Below, one piece after another: positions 47,848 to 59,859 of a stretch of 64,000 bases of DNA (position 1 is its first letter; each line of letters starts with the position of its first letter). Location of the stretch: assembly GCA_958496175.1 (NCBI GenBank), contig OY292278.1, positions 45,818,001-45,882,000 of the forward strand, read 5' to 3'. Made by a program: the position numbers and the translations under genes. A model generated the notes under the pieces. The model saw only the letters and a list, made by a program, of their open reading frames with translations. It was not told where the DNA came from and ran no database searches. This DNA comes from Sisyra terminalis. Its lineage: Eukaryota > Arthropoda > Insecta > Neuroptera > Sisyridae.

Positions 47848-48304
47848 GGGGCTCGTTCATAAAATACGTCACGCTAAAATAAGCTTTTCTAACCCCCTCT
47901 CCCCCATTGTCACGCTGTGCCACACTTTCTGTAACCCCCTTAGAAATATTTCGTCACAAAACTGACCCCCCCCTTGAATATGATAAATTTCAATTAAAAG
48001 TGCACAAATTTTGCGCTCACATTGAAAAATAAACAAGTCAAAATACCAAGTTACTATTTATAGTAATAAAACTATAAACGTTCGAAACTCTTGATATTTA
48101 ATATTTACTAAATACGAAATGAATGACATTTTATCACGATAAAAATTGAAAAAGAAAAAAAGTCGAAAGAAATATTAATTTAAAATTTTTTGACGAACGG
48201 CGAACGTCACGTTACCGAAGATCCCCCGGCCCTTTTGTCATATCTTATCACACTCAGCAAGACCCCTCCCCCCTTGTATGCGAACGTATTTTATGAACGG
48301 CCCC
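47848..48304. mobile_element. MITE-like element P
   Basis: Terminal repeats GGGGCTCGTTCATAAAATAC and, as reverse complement, GGGGCCGTTCATAAAATACG are both flanked by TAT (47845-47847 and 48305-48307). The interior has CGTCAC motifs and several runs of C next to both ends. TSD of 2-3 bp and GGG ends suggest a PIF/Harbinger- or ISL2EU-like MITE; the exact family is inference. 457 bp, non-coding. Confidence 0.75.
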
Positions 48305-48687
48305 TATGTATTTTATAACAAACAAATTATAAACAGACTAGAAATGTGGTTTTTACTTGATAAATTGATAAGTGTATAAGAATTTCAATCCGTATGTAAT
48401 TTTGTCTCCGATTGTATCTCCATAATATCCTTAATGCTTTAGAACTAAGACTTCAATACATACAAACAAGTCAAGCCAGTAATTCAATTTACTTCAAAAG
48501 TCCTCACTTAAGATCTTTTGAAGTTGATTAGAAAAGAAAAGGAATATTTTACTTGAGCTTTTCTAGAAAGCATACGAACTTTTGTAAATACCTAATTGGT
48601 GTCCGAATCGTTTGTATAAATAAGGAAATTTGTTATTTTACTTGCATTCCACCGACGACAATCTTTAGTTTTACTTGATAAATAAAA

Positions 48688-49851
48688 TCTTATATATAAA
48701 TTGACTATCTTGCCGTGCGTCCGTGCAGAATGGGCTATGCTCATGCGCTGTCATCTCCACTTACGCATTCAAAACGTTGGGAGGGTTACTCACTCACTAA
48801 TGTATTTATATGTGAAAACGTATTTCGGATTTTCAGGTTTACAATATGTGAAAGCAAAAAAACTTAATGCTCACTTATAAACTTAACTTAACCTTTTCAG
48901 ATATATCTACTTATCAGAGTTTAAATTTTTAAGCAGACCCTAAGTTTTTGTTTCTAATAATAAATCAACTTTGTTTTATATTAAGCAGTAATAACGTTTC
49001 GCTTTTAACGGACTTTGATTGATTATTAAATTTGAAATTTCGATTGTTTATTAAACGTTATCCCTTACTAACTTTGCTACCGTTTTTCACTCTTTTAGGA
49101 GAGAAATTTTCAAAAACCCTTTCTTATTATATATCTGCATCGTATAAGGAAAACACTTTTAAAATTTCATCGACACAAATGTGCACTTATATTTGCAAAT
49201 ACAATGTAAAACGAAAAAAAATAATGACCTTCTTTATGTTAATTAACATGACTAAAAAGCTACTCTACTATTTCGCACATTTGGACATTGTACATGCAAA
49301 ATTGTTGGAAGTAGGTGGAAAGCGTGGAAGTAAATTCGAATATTTTATTTATTTTCAATAACAATAATTTGTTTTCAAATTGTTCTTAATACCGAAAAAA
49401 ATTTAGTATCGAAGATTTTATATTTGAATTGACAGTGAAATATATGGCGAAAAATTGCTACCTTAATGCTTTTCAGCTGAATATATAAGTACTCCAGATC
49501 ACAACCATTAATATAAAAAAAAATATTAAATAAAAAAGATTTTAAAAAGTTTGATTGTTGAAAAACGAACCAAAATTTAAAATCGCTTATTTGGTATAAG
49601 TATTACATAAGTATTAAACTTTCATACTAATTTAGTGAAATGACATTATTTAAAATGCTGTTATTAAAATGATATAAAAAACACTTATATTTTATTTCAT
49701 AATATAATTTTAGATAAACTTTTTTTTATATTAACAATACTTTGATTATTAAATTTAAAATTTCGATTGTTGATTAACTCTACATTATCTTATATTAAAC
49801 ATTTTATTGAGATAAAACCTTTAGTTGCGAAAGCAACGGGCAACTACTAGT
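48688..49851 (+). mobile_element. Helitron-like non-autonomous element
   Basis: Start TCTTATATATAAATTGACTA, then CCGTGCGTCCGTGCAGAATG. The 3' end has a perfect hairpin GTTGC-GAAA-GCAAC (49824-49837) followed by GGGCAACTACTAGT. A terminal hairpin and CTAGT end without terminal inverted repeats or a clear target duplication are Helitron/Helentron features. The 109-codon frame inside (49032-49361) has no Rep or helicase motif. Confidence 0.7.
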
Positions 49852-49854
49852 ATT

Positions 49855-51325
49855 TGATAAAACTATTCAGAGTTAATGGTATCACATTTAGTAATACACT
49901 ATCGATAGATTGGGAACCATGTGTTAAGAGTAAAGCAATAATGGAATAATTTTGGCGAATATCAAATCCAAAATGTCCTTTTTTTGAGTAAATCATTTTT
50001 AAAATGTAACAAAGGATTATAAATCATATTGTTAAATAATTAACAATAGTTAAAGAATATAAATTAAATTTCTATATGAACTTATAGGAAAGCTTTTCCA
50101 AAAATATCAAAAATTTAGTTGATAAATAATTTTTCGCCCTACAGGATAAAATACAACAAAACTTCCCTTATTCTTAAATTTAAACGTAAATTTTATAATT
50201 CACACCAATAAAGAAAAATCATTTAAAACTTCTTCAAAGAAAAAAAACCAAACCCTAACCATTTCAAAATTTTCTGATGATTCAGACTCCGATTACAGAT
50301 ACCAATTTTTATTTTTCTGGTTCATTTTCATTCCCAAGGCTTAAAATTATTGAATTAAACATTATTTTCCTTTAGGAAATTCCATCCTAATTCAAAACAA
50401 TGATTTTATTTTTTTTTTGTACGATTTGAAAAATCAGCATTTTATTTCAACGTTCAATAAATGGGAAAATATTTTTATTTCCGCAAGATTCACATTGTTA
50501 TTTGAGTATAACTTTCCGAAAATATTTCCAGTTCTCTGTCTCTGTTTTTGTGCTTTTCTTGGAAATCCGAGATTATTTTTCAAGAACATTTCAGAGAAAC
50601 ATAATTTAATTGAAAAACTCCGAAACAAAAATCAATAATGAACCAAAAGTTCTGGGAAGATTCTTGTTACTTGAAAAGTATATGGTTTTAATCATTCTCG
50701 AATTGTTCAATTAAAAGCTGGTCGGAAACTTACCAAATTATTATATTCTATTACGTATTATAGATTTTTTAATTTTTCCTACATAATGAAAGATTTTAAC
50801 TATCCTAATAGCCTAAATTTTTCCGTCTTTAACCTCTTGAAGTCAAATATTCATCATAATTTTTTGTTGGATTCTTCTACAAGAAATATGCACTATTTCC
50901 CTCACCAGGTAGCATTCTTTCTTGCCATCAAAATATTGATCTTTCCGAAGACTTTTTCGTTTTATTTGTCAATTTAATTTTTATAATCTTTATTTTACTT
51001 TCTTAAGATTCAGATTTGTAATCCATACAATGTAACTCTATATATATATATATATAACTTTAAATCTTCCATATAACTCTTTAGCAACAGTTTTAGAAGT
51101 AAAAGCCCAATTTTCATAACAAAAGATTATTCTTTTTTTTAAGATAGATTAAAATTCATTATTATATCTTTGTTTTGGTTTAAAAAAAATCACAGAAGAT
51201 CGCTTGACCTTGGTAGGCAATAACAATAGAATTTCTATCAATTATACAGTAGTTGAAATATTTTTTCAATAATTGATTCTGTTATAAGATTTATGGTATA
51301 TTGCACTAAACCATAAATCGTTCAT
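49855..51325. other. unique AT-rich sequence
   Basis: No gene recognised; frames up to 73 codons. It includes an (AT)n microsatellite at 51039-51056. Confidence 0.4.
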
Positions 51326-51394
51326 ATCTAAATTAACGAATTAGTGCCCCAAAAAATTTCTAATCGTACATCATTAGGCACCTAGATTAAACGA

Positions 51395-51660
51395 TTGTAG
51401 TACTACAATCATTGGTTTCCCGACTTCTTGAAGTACTACTTAAGTCTCTTTTATTCAATCTAATAGAATTACATAATACCTGAAGAAGTCGGGTAACCAA
51501 TAAAACGTTTTGTACCAAAATAAGTACCTAAAATCTAGCTATAGAAAAGAACCATCAAAGTATTATAATAAATAGTATTCAATAGGAAAAAAAAGTTTAA
51601 ATAATACCTAAAGAAGTTGGTCAACCGATGAAATATGTTGTACAAAAAATAAAATCTCAA
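51395..51660. repeat. family I: inverted and direct CTGAAGAAG-type modules
   Basis: AATCATTGGTTTCCCGACTT (minus orientation) faces ATACCTGAAGAAGTCGGGTA (51477) across about 55 bp. A third diverged copy, ACCTAAAGAAGTTGGTCAAC with GTTG/CAAC stem and GATGAAATATGTTGTAC, follows at 51606. A fourth copy is at 57.08 kb. Modules resemble those of families B, G and J but with different stems. Confidence 0.6.
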
Positions 51661-51689
51661 AACAAATAAAATAGTCAAATAGAAATAAA

Positions 51690-53013
51690 GGCCCTCGCCA
51701 GATAAGATGGTCTAAAATGCCCCCATTGCAATCAGGCTAATTTTTTTTCTGAAAATACCTTACAATATGGACAACATGTCAGCCAAGTTTCAACTCTAAA
51801 ATATGATGCGTTATTGTGAAAAAAATAAAAATATTTTTTTTTCAAATTCAATATTCTCTGAAACTGTTTGATAATATCAAAAAAAATGTTTATGAGTTTC
51901 AATATATTACTAAGTAGTACTCCGAGAAAAATTCGTTCATGAATCAGATCGATCGATTGTTGCTAACAATATGATTTATTTTTTCAAAAATTTTTTTTTA
52001 TGCCAAAATCGTTTGTTACACCTTGGTTTCTTTTTTCTATATAATCCTCTATTATCGTTCTACAATATATAATTTTTTCAGATTTTTAAAAATATTTGAC
52101 AACAGTTAAAAAAAGAAGTATTCTTTAAAAATTTTTTTGTGTGCTAAAATCTTTTAGTACCATCACGTAATTTTTTTAACATTATCCCCTTGTCTCAGTC
52201 TACTAAATAAAATATTTTTTTATTTTTAAAAATGTTAGATAGTAGTTCGATTTTATTTTTTTTAATTCAGTTTTTCAGCTCTTATGTATTTAGTTTTTTT
52301 TCTAAAGTTAATGCTAAATAAAATATAAAAATTTTAATGTTACTTAGAAAATGTATAAAATAAATGTTGATGACTAAGGCGATGAATAATTTCTTTAGAA
52401 AAAAAAAACTAAGCCCGTAAGATCTGAAAATCTGAATTAAAAAATATGTTTATTTTTTCTAACCATTATCTAACATTTTTAAAAGTACGAAAAAATTATA
52501 TTTAGTAAACTGAGACAAGGGAATGATGTACAAAACATTACGTGATGGAGCTAAAAGATTTTAGAACACAAAAAAATGTTTAAAGAATACTTTTTTTTAA
52601 CTATTGTCTAATATTTTTAAAAATCTGAAAAAATTATATATTGTAGAACGATGATAGAGGATTATATAGAAAAAAACTAAGGTATACCAAACGATTTTGG
52701 CATAAAAAAAGTTTTTGAAAAAATAAATCGTATTTTTAACAATGATCGATCGATCTGATTCATGAACGAATTTTTCTCGAAGTACTACTTAGTGATATCT
52801 TGAAACTCATATGCACTTTTTTTGGTATTATCAAACAGTTTCAGAGAATATTGAATTTGAAAAAAAAATATTTTTATTTTTTACACAAAAACACGTCATA
52901 TTTTAGAGTTGAAATTTGGCTGAGATGTTGTCCATACTGTAAGGTATTTTCAGAAAAAAAAAATAACCCGATTGCAATGGGGGCATTTTAGACCATCATA
53001 TCTGGCGAGGGCC
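51690..53013. mobile_element. family H foldback element, complete
   Basis: Starts GGCCCTCGCCAGATAAGATG and ends CTGGCGAGGGCC. Arms of about 0.55 kb are inverted around a 0.2-kb centre and share CCCCCATTGCAAT, AAACTGTTTGATAATATCAA and AACGATTTTGGC or its complement. The phrase after the right end resembles that after the 17.46-kb copy (TTTTATAA), so the true end may lie slightly further out. No target duplication was identified and no coding. Confidence 0.82.
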
Positions 53014-53047
53014 TGTAAACTAATTTTATAAGAACAAATTTTTTTAA

Positions 53048-53999
53048 TCTATCTATTATTATAAAGAGGAAAGATTTGATTGTTTTTTTGCTTTGAATAG
53101 GCTCCGAAACTACTTGCCCGATTTGAAAAATTCTTTCACTGTTGGGAACCTACACTATTTCCGAAGAACATAGGCTATATTAAATTTTCAAAAAAAATAA
53201 GGATCCATACTAAAACTCCAATAATGTAACCCTAGGACTGAAAAAAATTACCAAAAAAACATTATTTTATCGCGTGCGCAGCGAAAACTATTGGTTATAG
53301 AACAAAATAATGTACTACGATTTTGCAGAACATATTCTTATCTACAAAAAATAGAGCGACAGCATATGACTAACCATTATAGTTATGTCACAATAAGTGT
53401 TTTTTCATTTTAAAAAATATATATAAATGCCACCGTTATAAAAGCTCTTTTATTTATACTTTGGGATTAATCCTTATCAAAATAAATGACTTCATATTTA
53501 AGTTTGTTTCAATACCATTATATAACTTTTTGAGTTATTCAATTTGAACATTCCATTCGAAAGATACCACAAGTTTAAAAATGTAAGTTATTTGAAAAAT
53601 GTCGCATGGTCACCCCATTTTACTTATAATTAAGACCAAATTTATTGAACTTGGCGATATTTTTTATTTATGTACAGATGCTGATTGATTCACAGATTAT
53701 TTGGTCTACGGTAGGTATACCTACCGTAGCTATACGCAATAGACATACTCTTTTTAGATATTTATAAAAAATTTTTGAAAATTAATTGATTATTACATAG
53801 AACAATTTTATTCTTTGCAACAGTTTATTAAATGTGTCTTTTTAAAGTTGACAAAATAGTGTTATCAGGTATGATTATGTTTTTCGTAAAAGAAATAAGA
53901 AAAATAAAAAATTTATTATAGCACTACAAATAGCAAATTTGAAAAGAAAACATAATCTACATCTACGTTACGCAGACGAAGTTGCGGGAATCAGCTAGT
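53048..53999 (+). mobile_element. Helitron-like non-autonomous element
   Basis: Begins TCTATCTATTATTATAAAGA with GGAAAGATTTGATTG and a GGCTCCGAAACTAC segment, a start typical of insect Helitron/Helentron relatives. It ends CGCAGACGAAGTTGCGGGAA then TCAGCTAGT. The same end occurs inverted at 16.3 kb. There is no Rep or helicase coding in its 0.95 kb. Confidence 0.72.
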
Positions 54000-55370
54000 C
54001 AAATATAAAACAATATTTCGCAACGATTTTCCTTCAATGCCTTTGATTTTGAATAACTTTTAAAAAAAATGCCTCATAGTGATAAAAGAACCAATTCCAG
54101 AGCATTCATATTCATGTCCACGAACATGACATTCGTTTTTCCGGCGAACCGCAGGACTTGATCGCCTCTTTTCTTTGTACACCCTCGTCCCAGCATCAAT
54201 TCGCGTTCCCTCATTATCCAGAGAACCCATCGCCCGCCACTCGTCCCCGAAACCTGTTTTCTATTTCGAGTGTTGTATTGTACATTTACGTAATTGTTCA
54301 TTCATTTAACAACACCTCGCCGACTAAATACGATCGAGTTTTAATTACCCATGAACTGTCTTTTATTCGAACTCGGCCAATTGTTTTGTCGTTAATTCAT
54401 TTAGAAATTCATTTCCATGCGCATTGTGTAACTTTTGATAGCGAATAAATGGTCATTTGAATTTGAAGTGAAATGAAATGTCGTTACTGGACGAGAGAAT
54501 CATCACACCATTTTCCATCCCCAATCCGGGGGGGTGGGTGTTCAAATGCATACCAACCCTTGTACGATCTACCCAATCGACATCGCTACCAGACGCGCTT
54601 TATGGATTGAAAATAGCAGTGATACGGAAGTTACGTACATTTCATACATATCCTGGTGTGATGAATGCCAAATATGAATTTGAACCTATTTCCATGTTCA
54701 AATACACTTTTGTGTTCCAACAACAAAAACATAAAAAAAACACACACACACAAAAAAATATTCACATACATAAACTATTCTTGGATGGGTTCAATATCAA
54801 ACGGTTTATATTTGTTATAGATACGATGGATTTACAATGTTTCACGGATATAAAACGTATAGTTTCAAAATCCAAAGCTGAAAGCAATTAATGTTGGAAA
54901 CAGTTTCTGCGTTATGCGAATTGTATGGAATGGATGGTTGGCGTCGTATTCCCGGTTGTAATCAAAATAAGGGGATGCTATCTATGAAATATATCAATAA
55001 TTAGTTCGGCGCAATTTCAACGTTCTCATCGACACATTTCACCGATTGACTGACAATTGATTTGCTTTGTTTAGTTCCCAAATTAAAAAGCATTTTTAAA
55101 TATATCATAAACGTCTTTAATGAAAATGAATTTTTGGACGATTTTTCACCTTTTAGTAATGAGTATAGCAGGGTTTGTATGGGAAAACTACCCCCGCGGC
55201 TTTTTTCCTTTAACCTTTCCAACACGGAGGGTTCCAAATTTTCAAATGGTCCAAGGCAGGATTTCCGAGTGCTTCTCGAACAAAGTGAATTAGGTTTTTA
55301 AATGAAAATATATTATGAATAATAAAATTTTTTTTTTTTCAAATATGTTCTAAAATACATAATATGACCA
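54000..55370. other. unique sequence with GC-richer island
   Basis: 54080-54960 is clearly less AT-rich and single copy. The longest frame in the window (137 codons, 54478-54891 plus) lies here, but it has a low-complexity Lys/His-rich centre and no known domain. A non-coding exon or enhancer island is possible. Confidence 0.4.
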
Positions 55371-55374
55371 TATT

Positions 55375-55535
55375 ACTGTGTATACAATTTAAAGAATATA
55401 TTGCGGTCCAATTTATTTAGTATAATTTAATATAATAATATATAAAAATCATACCATAAACAAAAATTTGAACAGAAGTTCAGTCAAAAATATTTGTGAC
55501 GTATTACCCAGATACGTATTTCGATTGCCAAGCAA
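55375..55535 (+). mobile_element. family B, left arm fragment
   Basis: Runs from CTGTGTATACAATTTAAAG through ATATTGCGGTCCAATTTATT and AGTTCAGTCAAAAATATTTG to ATACGTATTTCGATTGCCAA + GCAA. It breaks off in the module stem. No tail and no right arm. Confidence 0.75.
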
Positions 55536-55539
55536 ATTC

Positions 55540-55860
55540 CTAGCTAAAACCTACCATTCTTCCTATCAAATTCCATCTACAAGTACAATCCTAAACTTTT
55601 CTCAGAAGTTCAAACTTACTTTCCAGGGACCGTTTACATAGAACCACTGATGATTTTTTTCGATTTTCATCAGAACCATCCTGTATCAGCTATAGGGAAA
55701 GTCAAAGGTATTTGTCCTTATCTTATAATAATAAGATACTCTAGAAACAAAATTCTTCTGTAATAAACCAATCGCAGCGGATCGATCCTTAATACGATAA
55801 GGGTAATAATTATAAAATCAATTCAACTTTCAAATATTTTGCATCCAATCAAATATGTCA
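55540..55860. other. unique sequence
   Basis: Nothing recognised between two B copies. Confidence 0.3.
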
Positions 55861-55863
55861 TTC

Positions 55864-56291
55864 TGTGTATACAATATATAGAATATATGGCGGTCCAATT
55901 TATGTAGTATTATTTAATACAATAATATATTGAATCATACAATAAACATAAATTTGAACAGAAGTTTAGACAAAACTATTCGTGACGTATTGCTCAGATA
56001 CGTATTTCGATTGCAAAGCAATCTTCTTCAGTGGTCATCAAGTAGTTTGGATCACTTCGTAACTGCTTTGTGATGATTCACTCTTGATGACCGCTGAAGA
56101 AGATTGCTTGGCAATCGAAATACGTATCTGGGCAATATGTCACGAATATTTTTGTTTGAACTTCTGTTCAAATTTATGTTTACGTTTATGTTTATGTTTA
56201 AATTAAACTAAATAAATTGGACCGTAATATATTCTATATATTGTATACACAGTATAACTGTTCAAAGTCAGCGAAAAACTCTTATTTTGAT
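55864..56291 (-). mobile_element. family B element, reverse orientation
   Basis: Left start TGTGTATACAATATATAG; inverted arms around a short TGATTCACTCTTGATGACC centre. The tail is on the right (AGCGAAAAACTCTTATTTTG + AT). Both arms carry intact modules (GAAGAAGATTGCTTGGCAAT + CGAAATACGTATCTGGGC). No matching flank duplication was found, unlike the other complete copies. Confidence 0.8.
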
Positions 56292-56436
56292 GACCAGATT
56301 AATTTTTTAAAAAAAGTAATCCACAACAAATGTTATTTGTAGCCAGAGACAAAATATTAATAAACTTTAATCTTGAAAACTATAAAAATAAAGGTTATTT
56401 TCAAAAAAATCTATAAACGATATAGTTTATATACAG

Positions 56437-56843
56437 TAGACAGATTCAAAAAAAATGATGATTTTTTTGCTTCTTAATTATATCGAAAATATTGTTGGGA
56501 ATGACAAAAAAAATCCTGTGAAAGTTTAAGCTCTTAATATTAATGTTAAGAGGTGCCGCATGGCAAATTTCGATTTTCCATTTAAATAACATGGGAACAA
56601 TATTCTCTTGCACTGGGGAATTTTATAGCTCACGTTGGTGACAATATTTCGAAATGAGCAAGGTGTGTTCTTGTAGAAAATTGAACGATCTACAAAAAAG
56701 GTCTCGTACAAGTTTTTGATATTTTTATTCCTTCAAAAGTTATTCAAGGTCAAAGTTGAACTAAAGAGAAATTTTAAAAATTTTGCAATTTTTTGACGCA
56801 ACCATCAATTTTATGAGAAAATTTTATAGGACATTTTTGGTAG
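56437..56843. mobile_element. family A element, left arm only
   Basis: Starts TAGACAGATTC (one change from the consensus) and matches the A left arm to ATTTTATAGGACATTTTTGG. It then ends abruptly at about 56843, next to a CCTGAAGAAGTTG module. The right arm is missing. Confidence 0.8.
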
Positions 56844-56847
56844 TTCT

Positions 56848-57110
56848 CCTGAAGAAGTTGAAAATAAATACCAACGCAACGTTGAGATGATTTGAAAATT
56901 TAACGTCTTATTATTTGAGTCCAAGTTCCCAAGAAAATTATTAATAATTTTTAGAAAGTTGAAGAGTTCAAAGTGATCCATGGGGTGTCTGGGGTACGTA
57001 AAAACGCCGCTTCAGACCGGGAAAGTTAAACTCAGGGGATCGTTTTGATTCTATTTAATCCAATAGAATTACGTAGTACCTGAAGAAGTCGGAAAACCAA
57101 TGGAACGTGT
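56848..57110 (+). repeat. two CTGAAGAAG-type modules
   Basis: At 56849 CTGAAGAAGTTG ... CAACGCAACGTTGAG has the pairing GTTG/CAAC but GCAACGTT in place of GAAACGT. At 57079 TACCTGAAGAAGTCGGAAAA then CCAATGGAACGTGTG matches family I at 51.48 kb, including the preceding AATAGAATTACGTAGTA segment. Confidence 0.5.
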
Positions 57111-57114
57111 GATA

Positions 57115-58925
57115 TGTAAATCAATAACTATAATCTATTTTTTAAGCCACTCAAATGTATTAAACTTGTCAAATTAATCATTTGCAAAATAATTGTTCAT
57201 TACAAACCAATAAATATTTCAATTATATCAATTCCACAAAATTCACTAGGCTTGCCTGAAAAAAAAATCCATCAAAATAAATCTACGATATTATAATATA
57301 AAATGAAAACATTTTTTTGTCCCCCCGATTTCATTATAATATTAATTTATTTAATGAAAAATAATGCTGCAAAGCTCAACTCCCCAATCCACTTCTGCAC
57401 ATTATTGAATATCCATTCAAATGAGAGACGCTTTATTTTAATTACTACAAGGATTATTGAGTATACAAAAATATTTGCAAGTATATTCGACGTAAAGCTT
57501 CGACTATCGTTAATGCTATACAGTTTTGTTGTGTGCGTTGGTGTCGCTTGGTATTTGATAAAAATAATATTTAATATGAATGAATGGAAAGTGTGCAAAT
57601 AATTATAGAAATGCAATAGAAATTGTACATATAATTACATTAAAATTGCATCTGGAATGAACGTTTTAACATTGAACGTATAAGTATTTGTATGATGCAA
57701 AATGTTTTATAAAATAATTACAATAACCGTTTGGTTACGTGTGGAAATTCCCGTGCTCGCATTTGCTTTTATTAAAGTTTAATAACAAACAGGTAATAAT
57801 CCTTAGTTATCATTTAACCCGACCGATTTGCCATTGTGAATATTAGCTGTGGAAATAGCGGAAATAAAATAAAAAGACCTTTGATTCAATCGGTAGGTGT
57901 TGGGTACCCATAGACATATAGAGAGCCACTAAATAAAATATATGGTACAAACCATTTGCTCTGTGGCTTCATCACGTACTAGTGCCCATTAGTACAATGC
58001 ATATAATTAAATTGATGTAGCACAATATGTAACACGGCGCGTCGTTTAAAATGCACCCAATGCTCTTGGTTCAAGTACACGACACCCACCTCCCCCCGTC
58101 CAAATTCCACCCACTGTCCTCTCATTCCTGTCGAATGGAAAATCTGCCATCGGGGATCGACTAGTCGCCTCACATGCTCCCATTTTGTGCCAATGAATTC
58201 CCCTATCGACACAGATAATTCCAGGTTGCCGGGATCGAGTAGTGGGAGTTTCTCTATTCCCATGCGACCACGCCATACAATTATAAATTTATGATATAAT
58301 TTGCACGTGATTACGAACCAACCCTTGTATTACTGTTACGTGGACATAAACTACCACCACTCGGTCACCCACCCCCCTACGATTCGATTATCTGTACTCG
58401 ATGAATGTGAGTGTACGAGCGGAGGAGTACCATACTATCGTCGGTCGTACCTTGTTAAATGTAACTTTGAGTCTATTTGATTTTGTTGGCTGATAATAAT
58501 CGGTCTTGTTCAAAATGTTATGAATGAAATTTTTTCAACCCCTTCATCTTCCCCATTCGTTCGAGTGGATTGCGCACTGATTTAATCTTCACGGTGGGCA
58601 AACAAATCGAGAGATCTCTTAATGGAATCATTTAATTAACTACTTTTTTTTCTTGGGGAAAATAAAATTAAAACGAGGAAGTCTTAGAGGCAGTCGGCCA
58701 ATGATGTATGGATAACATCTAACGGTGATGCATTTATCGCTAATGAAAGAATTTAAAAAAAAGTATGGACACCTCTGGTGATTTTGGAACAACAAAAATC
58801 AATTCTTTAATTAACTAATAGAGCTATACTATTAATTTAGAAGTCTTATGAAATAACATCGGTACCAAAGTGTACCGGAAGTACTTTACTTTTTCACTGA
58901 CACTTTTCGCAATATTTTAATGACC
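57115..58925. other. unique sequence with GC-richer island
   Basis: 57960-58640 is less AT-rich and single copy. Overlapping minus-strand frames of 76-94 codons (57979-58276) have no known domain and may be chance. No gene called. Confidence 0.4.
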
Positions 58926-58936
58926 AGTGTAAACAT

Positions 58937-59846
58937 TAGACTGATTCAAAAAAAATATGAATTTTTTTTTCTTAATTATATCGAAAATATTGTTGGGAAA
59001 GACAAAAAAAAATCCTGTGAAAGTTTAAGCTCTTAATATTAATACTAAGAGGTGCCGCAACGCAAATTTCGATTTTCCATTTAAATAACATGGGAACAAT
59101 ATTCTCTTGTACTTGGGAATTTTATAGCTCACGTTGGTGACAATATTTCGGATTGACCGAGATATATTCTTGTAGAAAATTGAACGATCTACAAAAAAGG
59201 TCTCCAACAAGTTTTTGATATATTTATTCCTTCAAAAGTTATTCAAGGTCAAAGTTGAGCTAAAGACAAATTTTAATTTTTTTCAATTTTTTGACGCAAC
59301 CATCAATTTTATGAGAAAATTTTATAGCACATTTTTTGTAGAGCACTTCTTTTCCTATAACTTCTCTCTATAAAAGTTTTTGATATTTTTTACAGGTTCT
59401 AAGTAATAAAAAAAATATTTTTTATGTTAAAAATATTATAATTCAGGGAATATTATTAGTTTAAAACAATAAAGTTACGAATATTTTCAGTTTAATGCAA
59501 ACAAATTAGAACCTGTAAGAAATATCAAAAAACTTTTATACAGATAAGTTGTAGAAAAAAAGCGCTCTACAAAAATTTCTTATACAATTTTCTCATAAAA
59601 TTGATGATTGCGTCAAAAAATTGAAAAAATATTAAAACTTCTCTTTAGTTCAATTTTGACCTCGAATAACTTTTGAAGGAATAAATATATCAAAAACCTG
59701 TACAAAGACCTTTTTTGTAGATCGTTGAATTTTCTACAAGAATATACTTTGGTCATTTCGAAATATTGTCACCAACGTGAGCTATAAAATTCCAAAGTGC
59801 AAGAGAATATTGTTCCCATGTTATTTAAATAATATAAATTATATTA
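58937..59846. mobile_element. family A element, right terminus altered, 8-bp duplication kept
   Basis: Starts TAGACTGATTC; flanked by perfect GTAAACAT (58929-58936 and 59847-59854). The right arm follows the family up to CCCATGTTATTTAAAT. Then the last 100 bp or so of the expected arm are replaced by about 16 bp of AT-rich sequence (AATATAAATTATATTA). It looks like an internal deletion reaching almost to the end. Confidence 0.8.
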
Positions 59847-59859
59847 GTAAACATTATAG

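Noticed and set aside
54478..54891. Longest open frame in the window (137 codons, plus strand)
   Set aside because: No recognisable domain, low-complexity Lys/His-rich middle derived from an A/CA-rich run, no supporting splice or promoter signals. Treated as a chance frame in a GC-richer island.
55855..56302. Target duplication for the B copy at 55.9 kb
   Set aside because: Left flank ATGTCATTC and right flank GACCAGATT do not match. The copy may be truncated or recombined.
57979..58276. Two overlapping minus-strand frames of 76 and 94 codons
   Set aside because: They look protein-like in composition only because the island is GC-richer. No known domain, start context or splice structure supports them.
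59025..59210. A 61-codon frame (ETFFVDRSIFYKN...) repeated in several A copies
   Set aside because: It recurs because it lies in the A arm. Most differences between copies change the amino acid, and some copies lose the frame, so there is no sign of selection on a peptide.
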